Source: AP-15 sp963781215
GTDB lineage: Bacteria > Pseudomonadota > Alphaproteobacteria > ATCC43930 > CGMCC-115725
DNA length: 64,000 nucleotides
Reading direction: 5' to 3'
Assembly: GCA_963781215.1 (NCBI GenBank)
Contig: CAWAFE010000045.1
Coordinates: forward strand, 1 to 64,000
Below the pieces are notes generated by a model. The model saw nothing but the letters and a program-made list of their open reading frames with translations. It did no database searches and was not told the DNA's origin. The translations under genes were made by a program, and so were the position numbers. Within the stretch, counting starts at the first letter, position 1; each line of letters opens with the position of its first letter. Below are positions 8,788 through 17,564 of the stretch, one piece after another.

Positions 8788-9603
8788 CTAGGAGGCCGCG
8801 GAAAGCAGCTCGTCGAGCCGCGCGCGCAGGGCCAACAGGTCGCGCCAGGCTTCGCGCTTGCGCTCGGGGGCGCGCAGCAGGAATGACGGATGGAACATCG
8901 GCAGGGTCGGCACCGGCCGGTCGAGGCCGGGGACGGCGAGCTCGAACCAGCGGCCGCGCAGCCGGGTGATCCCCGGGCCTTCGGGCAGCAATGCGCGCGC
9001 CGCGGTGCCACCGGCCAGCACCAGGATCTTGGGCCGCGCCAGGGCGATATGGCGCAGCACGAAGGGCAGGCAGGTGGCGATCTCGGCCGGTGTCGGGGTG
9101 CGGTTGCCGGGCGGCCGCCAGTAGATCACGTTGGTGATCAGCACGCCCGACCGGTCGAGGTCGATCGCCGCTAGCATGCGGTCGAGCAATTGGCCGGCGC
9201 GGCCGACAAAGGGCCGCCCGATGCGGTCCTCGTCGGCCCCCGGCGCCTCGCCGACGATCATCACCGGTGCGGCCGGGTTGCCGTCGGCGAAGACGGTGCT
9301 GGTCGCGGTTCGCTTCAGGGCGCAGCCGTCGAAGGCGGCGACCAGCGCTTCGAGCGCCGCCACGGTCTCGGCGCCGGCCGCCAAAAGGCGCGCCGATTGG
9401 GCGCTCTCGGCCGGCGACGCGGCAAAGGCGGCGGGCGGCGCTGCCGCGATTGCGCGGGCGGCGGATGCCATCGGCGGGACTGGGGCCGGCTCGCGCCTCG
9501 GCGGCGGCATCAGCCGGTTGACTGGCGTGGCGGCGATCGCCTCGTCCGCGCCCATCTCGACATACCAGCGCAGCAACGCCAGCGCAGTCTCACGCTCGCC
9601 CAT
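8788..9603 (-). CDS. Family-4 type uracil-DNA glycosylase
   Basis: A 271-residue protein. The catalytic core reads MIVGEAPGADEDRIGRPFVG, then NVIYWRPPGNRTPTP, then LPMFHPSFLLR, the three signature regions of the family-4 UDG superfamily that removes uracil from DNA. A roughly 90-residue Ala-rich N-terminal extension precedes it. Canonical family-4 enzymes hold a 4Fe-4S cluster with four cysteines. Here only DGCALK and IATCLPF retain cysteine, and Trp replaces it in YWRPPGN, so cluster binding is doubtful or altered. It lies 41 bases upstream of moaB on the same strand and is probably co-transcribed. Confidence 0.85.
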   Translation of the reverse strand: MGERETALALLRWYVEMGADEAIAATPVNRLMPPPRREPAPVPPMASAARAIAAAPPAAFAASPAESAQSARLLAAGAETVAALEALVAAFDGCALKRTATSTVFADGNPAAPVMIVGEAPGADEDRIGRPFVGRAGQLLDRMLAAIDLDRSGVLITNVIYWRPPGNRTPTPAEIATCLPFVLRHIALARPKILVLAGGTAARALLPEGPGITRLRGRWFELAVPGLDRPVPTLPMFHPSFLLRAPERKREAWRDLLALRARLDELLSAAS

Positions 9604-9650
9604 GCCCGCAATCTACCACCTGTTCCCCTTCGTTGGAAAAAAGGGATGCG

Positions 9651-9727
9651 CGAGATGCGTCGCGGCGCTCGCAACGACAGGAGCGGCTGGTCATTACGAG
9701 GCGCCGCCAGGCGACGAAGCAATCTCG
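9651..9727. repeat. REP-like inverted palindromic element
   Basis: The left arm CGAGATGCGTCGCGGCGCTC leads into GCAACGAC; the right arm TCATTACGAGGCGCCGCCAG leads into GCGACGAAGCAATCTCG. The right arm resembles the dispersed bacterial repeat type GTCATTGCGAGG...GAAGCAATCTC, and the left arm is a diverged inverted half. It sits between the UDG and rplM genes and could fold into a transcribed hairpin. Copy number elsewhere in the genome cannot be judged here. Confidence 0.5.
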
Positions 9728-9897
9728 ACCGAGAGGCTTGGGCAGGAGAGCGCAGGCCGGTGGGCCTGCCTCCCGGCGGGTCAAGTCAGCGGGTCGCAAA
9801 GAGAGCCGGCTTGACCCAGGGCGGCTGATCGCCTAAATGAGCCGCCTTCAGCGGACCGGGCGCGGGCCCGGCCGCGTGCCATTGCCGCAAAGACCTG

Positions 9898-10359
9898 ATG
9901 AAGACCTTTTCCGCCAAGCCGTCTGATATCGACAAGAAGTGGCTGCTCGTGGACGCCGAAGGGCTGGTGCTTGGCCGACTGGCCTCGATCATCGCCGCCC
10001 GCCTGCGCGGCAAGCACAAGCCGTCCTTCACGCCGCACATGGATTGCGGCGACAACATCGTCGTCATCAATGCCGAAAAGGTCCAGCTCACTGGCAACAA
10101 GCGCAAGGACGACATCTTTTACTGGCACACCGGGTATCCCGGCGGCATCAAGGGGCGCAGCAAGGGTGCGATCCTCGACGGCAGGCACCCCGAGCGGGTG
10201 ATCGAGAAGGCGGTCGAGCGCATGGTGCCGCGTGGGCCGCTCGGCCGCCGGGTGATGAAGAATTTGCGGGTCTTCGCCGGGCCCGAGCACCCGCATGGCG
10301 CGCAGCAGCCCGCCGTGCTCGATGTCGCCGCGATGAACCGCAAGAATTCGAGGGCATGA
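9898..10359 (+). CDS. rplM: 50S ribosomal protein L13
   Basis: A 153-residue L13 beginning MKTFSAKPSDIDKKWLLVDA. The core segments VLGRLASIIAARLRGKHKP, GDNIVVINAEKVQLTG and YPGGIKGRSKG are all present, and MVPRGPLGRRVMKNLRVFAG marks the C-terminal half. L13 is an early assembly protein of the large subunit. The ATG at 9898 is confirmed by homology. rpsI follows directly, the usual rplM-rpsI operon; the stop overlaps an ATG (10356) that would serve as the natural rpsI start in another frame. Confidence 0.97.
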   Translation: MKTFSAKPSDIDKKWLLVDAEGLVLGRLASIIAARLRGKHKPSFTPHMDCGDNIVVINAEKVQLTGNKRKDDIFYWHTGYPGGIKGRSKGAILDGRHPERVIEKAVERMVPRGPLGRRVMKNLRVFAGPEHPHGAQQPAVLDVAAMNRKNSRA

Positions 10360-10525
10360 CGACGATGGCTGACGACGATCCACCGACTGGCCAACCCCGC
10401 CTAGCCAACCGTCCGGGCAACCCGCCGGCCAGCGCGGCGCCAGCCAGACCTTTCAGGGCCTGGGGAGCCTGCGCCAGGCCCTGTCGCAGGCCCGGACCGC
10501 GCCCGCCGCACCGACGGCGCCGGCC

Positions 10526-10957
10526 GTGCCGGCGATGATGCCGGCGGATCTGACCCCCAAGCTCGACGCCTTCGGCCGCGCCTATGCCACCGGCAAGCGC
10601 AAGGACGCGGTCGCACGGGTGTGGATCAAGCCCGGCAGCGGCAAGGTCGACGTCAATGGCCGCGAGAGCCCGGTCTACTTCGCCCGGCCGGTCTTGCGCA
10701 TGATCATCAACCAGCCCTTTGTCGCCTCGAACCGGCTCGGCCAGTTCGATGTCTTCTGCACGGTCAAGGGCGGCGGGCTCTCGGGCCAGGCCGGCGCCGT
10801 GCGCCACGGCATCAGCCGGGCCTTGACGCATTTTGAGCCGGGGCTGCGCCCGCTCTTGAAGAGCCAGGGCTTTTTGACCCGCGACAGCCGCGTCGTCGAG
10901 CGCAAGAAATACGGCCGGCACAAGGCGCGGCGCAGGCCGCAATTCTCGAAGCGCTGA
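10526..10957 (+). CDS. rpsI: 30S ribosomal protein S9 (start region uncertain)
   Basis: The S9 core is unmistakable: GRAYATGKRKDAVARVWIKP, then SRALTHFEPGLRPLLKSQGF and a C-terminus ending RRPQFSKR. The frame opens only from the GTG at 10526, giving 143 residues, and this codon has no ribosome binding site. An ATG at 10356/10365 with GAGGG upstream starts in a different frame (MADDDPPTGQPRL). The S9 frame stays open upstream of 10526, with SQTFQGLGSLRQAL resembling the alphaproteobacterial N-terminal extension. A frameshift, real or from sequencing, probably lies around 10400-10450. Confidence 0.93.
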   Translation: MPAMMPADLTPKLDAFGRAYATGKRKDAVARVWIKPGSGKVDVNGRESPVYFARPVLRMIINQPFVASNRLGQFDVFCTVKGGGLSGQAGAVRHGISRALTHFEPGLRPLLKSQGFLTRDSRVVERKKYGRHKARRRPQFSKR

Positions 10958-10972
10958 GCCGGGCCGCCGGCG

Positions 10973-12045
10973 ATGCGGTTTGCGATCGCCATCCCGACCG
11001 ACGCCACTTCATGGCGGCTGGTGCGGCGAGCCGAGGAACTGGGGTTCAGCCGCGCCTGGTTCTACGACACCCAGATGCTGAGCGCCGACCCGTTCGTCGC
11101 GATGGCCGCGGCCGCGCTGAAGACGACGACGATCCGGCTCGGCACCGGCGTCCTGATCCCGTCGAACCGCATCGCCGCGGTCACGGCGAACGCCTTTGCC
11201 TCGCTGAACAAGTTGGCGCCGGGGCGGATCGATTTCGGGGTCGGCACCGGCTTTACCGGCCGGCGGGCGATGGGGCTGGGTGCCATTCGGCTCGCCGACA
11301 TGGAGGAATATGTCGGTGTCGTCCTGGCGTTGTTGCGTGAGGAGACGGTCGAGGCTGACATCGAGGGCAAAAGGCAGCTCATTCGTTTGCTGAACCCCGA
11401 GCTCGGCCTGATCAACACGCGGGATCCGATCCCGCTTTGGGTCGCGGCGTCGGGCCCTCGGGCGCGGACGCTGACGGCAAAGCTCGGCGCCGGCTGGATC
11501 GCTACGGCCGGCGATGTCGAGGGTGCGGTCGCCGCGATGGCGGACATGCGAGAGCGTTGGCAGGCCGCCGGCCACAAGGCGCAGGCGCTGCAATCCGTCG
11601 TGCTGACCGGCGGCGCGATCCTCGAGGAAGGCGAGCCCGCCGACAGCCCGCGGGCACTGGCGCAGGCCGGCCCGCGTGCGGCAATGCTGCTGCACCGTGC
11701 GGCAGACGCCGCCTTGGCGGGGTTCCCGATGATCGCGGCGGTGCCGCCGTCGGTCGCCGAAGACCTCTCGCCGGCTATGTCGAGCTGGCCCGGCGTTTCA
11801 CGCCGCAGGGCGCGCACTATCTCGAAAACCACCGTGGGCATCTGATGTTCGTCAAGCCCGAGGAGCGCCCGTTCGTCACCGCCGAGCTGATCCGCCAAAC
11901 GACCTTCACCGCCACCGAACAGGAATTGACCCAGCGCATCGCCGCCCTCGCCACGGCCGGCTACGGCGAAATCGCGATCCAGATCGTCCCCGGCCAGGAG
12001 CACGCGATCGAAGACTGGGGCCGGATCCGCCGCGCCTTCGCGTAG
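10973..12045 (+). CDS. LLM-class flavin-dependent oxidoreductase, with a frameshift near 11768
   Basis: Bacterial-luciferase-like TIM barrel enzyme. The N-terminal part (MRFAIAIPTDATSWRLVRRA, then GVGTGFTGRRAMG and the IPLWVAASGPRA loop) runs in one frame to about residue 265. The C-terminal part (AGYVELARRFTPQGAHYLEN, ending EDWGRIRRAFA) is in another frame. The break coincides with CCTCTCGCC, where removing one TC pair restores a continuous protein of about 356 residues. The enzyme would use reduced FMN or F420; the substrate is unknown. Expressed as read, the product ends at 11845 with a nonsense tail. It starts 15 bases after rpsI. Confidence 0.8.
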
Positions 12046-12194
12046 CGCCACATGCAAATCATGGGCGCACCTTCGGTCGCTTTTCAGTTACCGAAGAGCA
12101 GACGGGAATCTCTGTGAATGAGGCCTTGAACGAACCCCAATTCGGCGGCAGCCGGGGTACTCGACTGGACGAGGCGTTCGGAAGGCTGCTCCGG

Positions 12195-12788
12195 TCATCC
12201 AATCGGCTGGCTCGCCACGGCCGGGTCGGGCAAATCGATCCCCTCATAGAGTTCGGACATCGCTGCCGTCAGCCCGATCGAGGCGAGCGACAGCGTCGCC
12301 TGCGGGCCGCGGACGATCTCGGTCAACCAGCGGTCGCCCTCGCGCCGCAGCACCTCGGCGAAGATGCTGGCGGAATCGATCAGGAGTATTTCCTCGACAC
12401 TCGGGATGCGGCGGTAATCCGATACTTTGGTTTGTCGATCGTACAGCGCGGTTCCCGGCGACAGAATTTCGACGATCAACAGCGGATCCTGAAGAAGCTG
12501 CTGGCCGCGCTCCGAAGGGGTACAGGTCACGGCGAGATCGGCGATATAACAGGTGTCGCTCCGGTCCGGCTTGGCGATTCCCGCTTCGCTCTGGCCAAAA
12601 CAGGGCGAGCGAGATCGGAGCGCGCTGTCAATTCGGGCTCCCAGCCGCAGAGCCAGCCTCCCATGGGCAATCGCCGGCGGCGCCATGGCGACGGGAACAC
12701 CGTTGAGCAGCTCGTAGCGCGTATCGGTGCCGTCCTCCCAGCGGAGGAACTCCGTTAAAGTCATCAGCTTGATCGCGGCTTCGCTCAT
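12195..12788 (-). CDS. Uma2-family protein (DUF820, PD-(D/E)XK nuclease fold)
   Basis: A 197-residue protein. RYELLNGVPVAMAPPAIAHG is the family opening, ADLAVTC carries the first acidic residue, and LIVEILSPGTALYDRQTKVS has the E-x-L-S-P...D-R-x-x-K signature, followed by YRRIPSVEEILLID. Uma2 proteins have a restriction-endonuclease-like fold and are widespread; their biological role is unclear. The usual P-D at the first metal site is A-D here. It is downstream of the amidase on the same strand, 106 bases from its stop, and may be in the same transcript. Confidence 0.85.
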   Translation of the reverse strand: MSEAAIKLMTLTEFLRWEDGTDTRYELLNGVPVAMAPPAIAHGRLALRLGARIDSALRSRSPCFGQSEAGIAKPDRSDTCYIADLAVTCTPSERGQQLLQDPLLIVEILSPGTALYDRQTKVSDYRRIPSVEEILLIDSASIFAEVLRREGDRWLTEIVRGPQATLSLASIGLTAAMSELYEGIDLPDPAVASQPIG

Positions 12789-12894
12789 CGGCGACCTCCT
12801 GCCGCGAATCTAATGCTCGCGGCCGCCATCGTCATCTGCCGCGATGCGCCGGCCGCTCGATCACTCCTCACGCAATCGGCGGCACTGTCGTCGC

Positions 12895-14283
12895 TCAGAG
12901 CGCCGGCCGGCGGTCGCGGAATGGGGTCGCCTTCTCGAAGGCGTCGGCGACGCGGAGCAGGGTCGGCTCCTGGAACGGCTTGCCGACGAGCTGGATCGCG
13001 ACCGGCAGGCCGCCGGCACCAAACCCGGCGCAGACCGAGATCGCCGGATAGCCGGCGACGTTGAACGGCATCATAAAGCCGGGCTTTTCGAAGAGGTCCC
13101 ATTTCGGCACCGCGTCGATCCGGGCCGCCTCGGCTGGTTGGGTCGCGGTCAGCACGACGTCGAGCCCGGCCATCGCCCTTTGCAGTTCGCCCCGCAATTC
13201 GCGGCGCCGGCGCACCGCCTGGACATAGTCGACACCGGAGACGAAGGCGCCCAGCATCAGCCGGCGCTGCACTCGCTCGCCGAAATCGCCGAGCCGGGTA
13301 CGCGACCACTCCTCATAGGCCGCGGCGCGCTCGGTGATCGAGATCAGCGAGCCGCACGCCCCCCAATCCTGCAGCGGCGACAATTGCACCTCGCGGATTT
13401 CCGCGCCGAGGCCGCGCAAGGTGGCGATCGCGGCGTCGATGCCGCGCCGGGTTCCCTCGCTGACCTTGTGGTCGACCTCGTGGAAGTGGTGGATCACGCC
13501 GATCTTGAGCCCCTTGATCCCGCTGCCGAGGAGTGCCGCGTAATCCGGGATCGGCCGCGAGGCGCTCGCCGGGTCGCGCGGGTCGTGGCCGGCCAATGCC
13601 TGCAGCATCAGTGCGCAATCCTCGGCGGTCCACGCCATCGGGCCGATATGGTCGAGGCTGAAGGCGGCCGGGGCGACGCCGGTGCGGCTGACGAGGCCAT
13701 AGGTCGGCTTGATGCCGGCGATGCCGCACAATGCCGCCGGGCCCCGGATCGAGCCCCCGGTGTCGGTGCCGATGCCGCCGAGGATCAGCCCGGCCGCGGT
13801 CCCGGCACCGGTGCCGCTGCTGCTGCCGGCGGTGAAATGGTCGGGGTTCCAGGGGTTGCGCGCCGGCGGCCAGGGCAGGTCGAAGGAGGGGCCGCCATCG
13901 GCGAATTCGTGGGTCGTCGTCTTGCCGATCAAGACCGTGCCGGCGGCGGCGAGCTTTTCGGCGCAGGCGGCGTCGGTGTCGGGGATGTTGTCGGCGAGGA
14001 TCTTCGACTGGCAGGTGGTCGCGATGCCCTTGGTGTCGACGATGTCCTTGAGCCCGATCGGGATGCCGTGCAACGGGCCCTTGGGTCCGCTCGCCATGAT
14101 CGCCGCCTCGGCCGCGCGCGCCTCGGCCATCGCGCGCTCCGGGGTCAGGCGGATGAAGGCATTGAGCCGATCGTCGAGCGCCTGCACCCGGTCGAGGCAG
14201 GCCTGCGTCAATTCGACTGGCGAGAGCTTCTTCGCCGCAATCTGCCGGGCGGCTTCGGCGATCGTTGGGATCGCGCCGCTCAT
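12895..14283 (-). CDS. Amidase signature family hydrolase
   Basis: A 462-residue amidase. The catalytic Lys is K79 in GIPIGLKDIVDT, the cis-Ser is S154 in TAGSSSGTGAGTAAGL, and the nucleophile is S178 in GTDTGGSIRGPAA; these positions match GatA-type enzymes. The protein hydrolyses an amide, probably a small-molecule substrate rather than glutaminyl-tRNA, since no gatB or gatC is nearby. Its ATG overlaps the stop of a 65-residue upstream gene (ATGA), a pairing seen in amidase operons. It has normal length and no defects. Confidence 0.9.
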   Translation of the reverse strand: MSGAIPTIAEAARQIAAKKLSPVELTQACLDRVQALDDRLNAFIRLTPERAMAEARAAEAAIMASGPKGPLHGIPIGLKDIVDTKGIATTCQSKILADNIPDTDAACAEKLAAAGTVLIGKTTTHEFADGGPSFDLPWPPARNPWNPDHFTAGSSSGTGAGTAAGLILGGIGTDTGGSIRGPAALCGIAGIKPTYGLVSRTGVAPAAFSLDHIGPMAWTAEDCALMLQALAGHDPRDPASASRPIPDYAALLGSGIKGLKIGVIHHFHEVDHKVSEGTRRGIDAAIATLRGLGAEIREVQLSPLQDWGACGSLISITERAAAYEEWSRTRLGDFGERVQRRLMLGAFVSGVDYVQAVRRRRELRGELQRAMAGLDVVLTATQPAEAARIDAVPKWDLFEKPGFMMPFNVAGYPAISVCAGFGAGGLPVAIQLVGKPFQEPTLLRVADAFEKATPFRDRRPAL

Positions 14284-14477
14284 GCCAGATCCTCCTCGGT
14301 GAAGTCGTAGACATGGGCGAGCTCGGCCATCCGGCCGCGTGGCTTGCGCACCCGCTCGGCCATCGCGGCGATGCCGGGATAGACCGATTTCAGCTCGGCC
14401 TTCTGCGCATCGGTCAGGCTGAGCCCGGCGCGGGCCAACAAAAAGTCGAGTGCCTCGTCGGAGATTTCGGATGGCAT
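14280..14477 (-). CDS. Small helical protein coupled to the amidase
   Basis: A 65-residue protein beginning MPSEISDEALDFLLARAGL and ending AHVYDFTEEDLA. It is helical throughout with an acidic end, reminiscent in size and position of the small accessory subunits (GatC or AtzG-like) that sit beside amidases. Weak similarity to GatC-type helices is my inference only. GAGGGGAG precedes the ATG at 14477, which is preferred over the upstream in-frame start. Overlap of its stop with the amidase start suggests stoichiometric translation. Confidence 0.68.
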   Translation of the reverse strand: MPSEISDEALDFLLARAGLSLTDAQKAELKSVYPGIAAMAERVRKPRGRMAELAHVYDFTEEDLA

Positions 14478-14636
14478 GGCCGCACTCCCCTCATCCAGGA
14501 TAGGGGACACTACCAAACGCGCGCCATGCCGTCAGCTAGGCAACAAGGACACTGAGGATAAAGAGCCTCGAAGCTCCCAGACCGGACTGCGCCGCCCCGG
14601 CCGCACTTGCGTCGGGCGAGGAACGCGCCGCGGCGG

Positions 14637-15029
14637 CTACGCGCTTACCCCGCTCGGCAGCTGCCCGCCGCGTCCATGCGGCAACGTGTGAAGTTTCAAC
14701 TCGACCGGGTTGCCGAGCCAGATCGCGTAGCTGCTGTGGTCCTCGACCGCGTCTGTCGTCAGCGGGTGGACCAGCACGTCGAGTCCCTCGCGGTTCAGCA
14801 TCAGGTAGGGCACGACGCGCTCGAACTCTTCGGGCTTGAAGATGACCAGGGCATTGCTGATCGGATGCGGTCCGCGCGGCGTATCGCGAAACTCTTCGAT
14901 CTCGACCGCGAACTTCTCGCCGATCGCGGCGCACACGCGTTCGGCAACGGGGCGCGTTTTTGCCGGGTCGTAATAGATGTGGGCGTGATAGCCCAGGTTG
15001 GCGACGGATTGCGTGGTCTTATCGGTCAT
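14637..15029 (-). CDS. DOPA 4,5-dioxygenase family protein
   Basis: A 130-residue protein of the bacterial DOPA-dioxygenase type. GYHAHIYYDPAKT contains the metal-binding His pair, FRDTPRGPHPISNALVIF is the second conserved block, and VLVHPLTTDAVEDHS carries further His residues. The plant and fungal relatives open the catechol ring of DOPA; in bacteria the substrate is usually unknown. Start MTDKTTQSV at 15029 is supported by AGGGAG upstream; a longer frame to 15203 is unlikely. It stands alone between the amidase cluster and a repeat-bearing gap. Confidence 0.85.
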   Translation of the reverse strand: MTDKTTQSVANLGYHAHIYYDPAKTRPVAERVCAAIGEKFAVEIEEFRDTPRGPHPISNALVIFKPEEFERVVPYLMLNREGLDVLVHPLTTDAVEDHSSYAIWLGNPVELKLHTLPHGRGGQLPSGVSA

Positions 15030-15429
15030 CGAGTGGCACTCCCTGCAGGCTGGCAATGGCGTGCGGGATTTTTGCACAGCGATACCCGTAAGTCGATGCA
15101 GCCGGCAAGGGGTAGTGTCTCCGTTCGAACTTCGGCTTCCGACCCTAAAGCCGACCCTCAGCCTTCGCAGCGGGGACCGCTCTTCAAGCCCCGGAGCGGC
15201 CACTCCCGCTGGAATTCGACAACGGCTCAGGTGGCGGAAAAGCGATCTTCGCTATGTTGGCGGCAGGTGACGGGTGACGCCGATAGCGGCCAGGACTGGC
15301 CCGGGCAGGCTGCAGGCGCCTTGCTTTCGCCGGATGCAGCAGCCATCTTGTGGGCCCTGGCGTGTTGTGCGCTTAGTCAACAGAGCGTTTATGTCCCTCA
15401 GCGCTGCCGTAGGGGGGCGTTAGGCGAAC
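15030..15429. other. Intergenic region with a degenerate dispersed repeat
   Basis: About 400 bases between two divergent genes. Apart from the promoters expected at both ends, I see a short repeat-like stretch at 15154-15191 that is related to sequences at 16420 and 24504. No open frame here has a recognisable domain. Confidence 0.5.
15154..15191 (+). repeat. Degenerate dispersed repeat, copy A
   Basis: CCCTCAGCCTTCGCAGCGG followed by GACCGCTCTTCAAGCCCC aligns with the copies at 16420-16458 and 24504-24542, with a one-base gap and several mismatches. It is the weakest of the three matches. Confidence 0.35.
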
Positions 15430-16282
15430 ATGATATCCGAACACCGCAATGCGGATCAGGCCGGCGGAACGTATGGATCGTCGGAAGCCGCCGCCGGATG
15501 GCAGCGCAGCGGCGTTGCCCGTGCGCAGATCCTGGCACCGCTGACCGAGCGGATGCTCGATCTGGCCGGAGTTCGACATCGGCCATCGAGTCCTCGATGT
15601 CGCCGCTGGCACCGGCGAGCAGACGCTGCTGGCGGCTCAGCGTGTCGGACCTACCGGCGCGGTCTTGGCAACCGACATCGCCGCCCGGATGCTGGCGTTG
15701 GCGGACGAGGCGGTCGCGCGGGCGGGACTTCGGAACGTTGAGACCCGAGTGGTGGACGCTCGCGACCTTAACCTCGAGCCCGAGACATTCGACGCCGCGA
15801 TCGCGCGGCTGGCACTCATGCTGGTCCCAGAACGGGCGCGGGTAATGGCCGGCATTCATCAGGCACTGAAGCCGGGCAAGAAGTTTGCGGCTTTGGTCAT
15901 TGGCACCGCCGATGAATGCCCCCTTATCGCGCTACCGATGGGGATCGCGGGCCGCCATGCCGGAGCGCCCCAGGCGCCATTCGGCGACCCCGGTTTGTTC
16001 GCGCTTGGCGACCCGGTCGTGCTGGAGGCTGTGTACCGCGATGCCGGGTTTCGTGACGTGACCGTCGAAGCGGCGCCGGTCCAGCGGCGATTCCCCTCGC
16101 TCGCGGTGGCCATGCAAAACATCCGGGACCTGCTGCCGGAGATACCGCAGCTGCTGTTGCAAGCCACCGAGACTGAACGCGCAGCAGCCTGGGCCGAGAT
16201 CGAGGATGCTCTGCGCCAGTACGATAACGTTGACGAATTCGTGGCACCACAATCGTACCTGATTGGCGTGGGGACGAAGTAG
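15430..16282 (+). CDS. SAM-dependent class I methyltransferase, with a frameshift near 15574
   Basis: The first 48 residues (MISEHRNADQAGG to TERMLDLAG) are in one frame. The rest is in another: HRVLDVAAGTGEQTLLAAQR is methyltransferase motif I, VLATDIAARML gives the acidic SAM-ribose contact, and VVDARDLNLEPETFDAAIAR spans motifs II and III. Deleting one C in GTTCGACATC near 15574 makes a continuous protein of about 283 residues. The C-terminal part (VQRRFPSLAVAMQNIRDLL) resembles UbiE/Methyltransf_11 relatives. Function beyond methyl transfer is unknown. Confidence 0.78.
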
Positions 16283-16673
16283 CCGCCAGCAATGGCTGCC
16301 AAGGTTCGCATTGGATCGATCCCGGCGGCCCGCTCTAGGTCGCGCGAACGCCCGCTCTCGGCGCGTCTCGCCCGTTGCCCCACGTCCCCACGAAGGTCCC
16401 TTGACTGAACCGACAGCGGGCGCTCAGCCTGGGCGGCATGAACCGGTCTTTATGCCCCTTTTCGGTCATTGCCGGAGTAGCGCTCCGGGTAGCACCCCCA
16501 CCTCGACATAGCGAATGGCAGTCCCCACATGAATACGCCGTGATCTAGGAATTGCCTTTTGCCGCCGCTAGATCGTAATCAACGTTGGGGTCCTCCGTGG
16601 CTTGGGCATTCGACATCGGGCATGCTTTCACGCCTCAAAGGGTAGAAGGTCAGCGTGGTCGCTGGTTGCACCT
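16283..16673. other. Intergenic gap before the coupled two-gene module
   Basis: About 390 bases. It contains repeat copy B (16420-16458) and then sequence of lower GC content leading to the uncertain start of the next gene. Short open frames on both strands have no family signature. The fall in GC begins about 16500. Confidence 0.45.
16420..16458 (+). repeat. Degenerate dispersed repeat, copy B
   Basis: GCGCTCAGCCTGGGCGGCAT followed by GAACCGGTCTTTATGCCCC matches copy C (24504-24542) at 32 of 39 positions without gaps. Confidence 0.5.
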
Positions 16674-17564
16674 TTGACATGGATCTCCGAAGCCCTCGAA
16701 AGGCGTTTTCCAAATAATACCGTCGCGCCGGCTCACTTCGGCGAGCTCTTGGAGGCTTACGAGGCTTCCGGGCTAGCACCGCCGAACATACGGCTAGAGG
16801 TTACCGCCGGGGAGCGCGGGCTTCGCGCTCACATCTGGGAGGCGATGCTTTATCGGCATTTTTCGGAGCTTGGCTTCGAGTTCCGGCGCGACAAGGTGCA
16901 AAAAGCGGGACAGAAGGGTCCAGATTTTGGCCTACTCCACAATGGAGCGACCATCTGGGTCGAGGCTATCGTGCCTGCGCCCGAGGGCATTCCAGCCGAG
17001 TATCTGAGAACTCCGAAGGTCGGGGAGGTCATCCTGAAGATGGTGCCCCACCAGGCGAAGCTTCTTCGGTGGACGGCGGCTCTGAAAGAAAAGCGCAATA
17101 AGTACCAGAGATATGTAGAGAGTGGAATCATTCCGGCGGCCGATCCAACCGTAATTGCGGTCAACGGATGTCGGCTGGCAGATTGGTCAATCGATGACAA
17201 CGGCATCAGTCGAATGCCCCTCGCGGTCGAGGCCACCTTTCCCGTCGGCCCGATAGCTGTGCAGATCTCAAGAGATGGTCTAATCGACGGCGAGACGACG
17301 CGCATTCCGCGCTATTCAATCAAGAACGCCAATGGGGCTGAGGTCCGAACCGACAGCTTCCTCAACCCGCTTTATGCGAATGTGAGTGCCGTTCTCGGGT
17401 GCGTTAAAGGGGACATGCTCAAGCCGTTGCCCCTTACGCTCATCCATAACCCGCTGGCGCACGTGGCGCTACCCAGGGAGATCTTCAGAACGACTAAGGA
17501 ATACGTGGCTGACGAACAAGGAGACGATTACTTGTTGCGGCCTCTGAGCGAGCCGGAACCGTAA
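16674..17564 (+). CDS. Unknown protein with a nuclease-like GPDF...WVEA motif; first gene of a coupled pair
   Basis: About 297 residues if started at the TTG at 16674 (MTWISEALERRFPNN); a TTG at 16602 would add 24 residues, and neither has a good ribosome binding site. FSELGFEFRRDKVQKAGQKG precedes PDFGLLHNGATIWVEAIVP. The G-x-D-F...I-W-V-E-A arrangement is like the D...E-x core of PD-(D/E)XK nucleases, though the final Lys is not obvious, so this is tentative. The C-terminal half has strand-rich segments (VGPIAVQISRDGLIDG) and no membrane helix. The stop overlaps the next ATG (TAATG). The module is less GC-rich than its surroundings, which suggests transfer. Confidence 0.62.
   Translation: MTWISEALERRFPNNTVAPAHFGELLEAYEASGLAPPNIRLEVTAGERGLRAHIWEAMLYRHFSELGFEFRRDKVQKAGQKGPDFGLLHNGATIWVEAIVPAPEGIPAEYLRTPKVGEVILKMVPHQAKLLRWTAALKEKRNKYQRYVESGIIPAADPTVIAVNGCRLADWSIDDNGISRMPLAVEATFPVGPIAVQISRDGLIDGETTRIPRYSIKNANGAEVRTDSFLNPLYANVSAVLGCVKGDMLKPLPLTLIHNPLAHVALPREIFRTTKEYVADEQGDDYLLRPLSEPEP

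Noticed and set aside
12844..14310. 488-codon plus-strand frame opposite the amidase
   Set aside because: Antisense frame produced by high GC third positions; Gly/Arg/Ala-rich with no family features.
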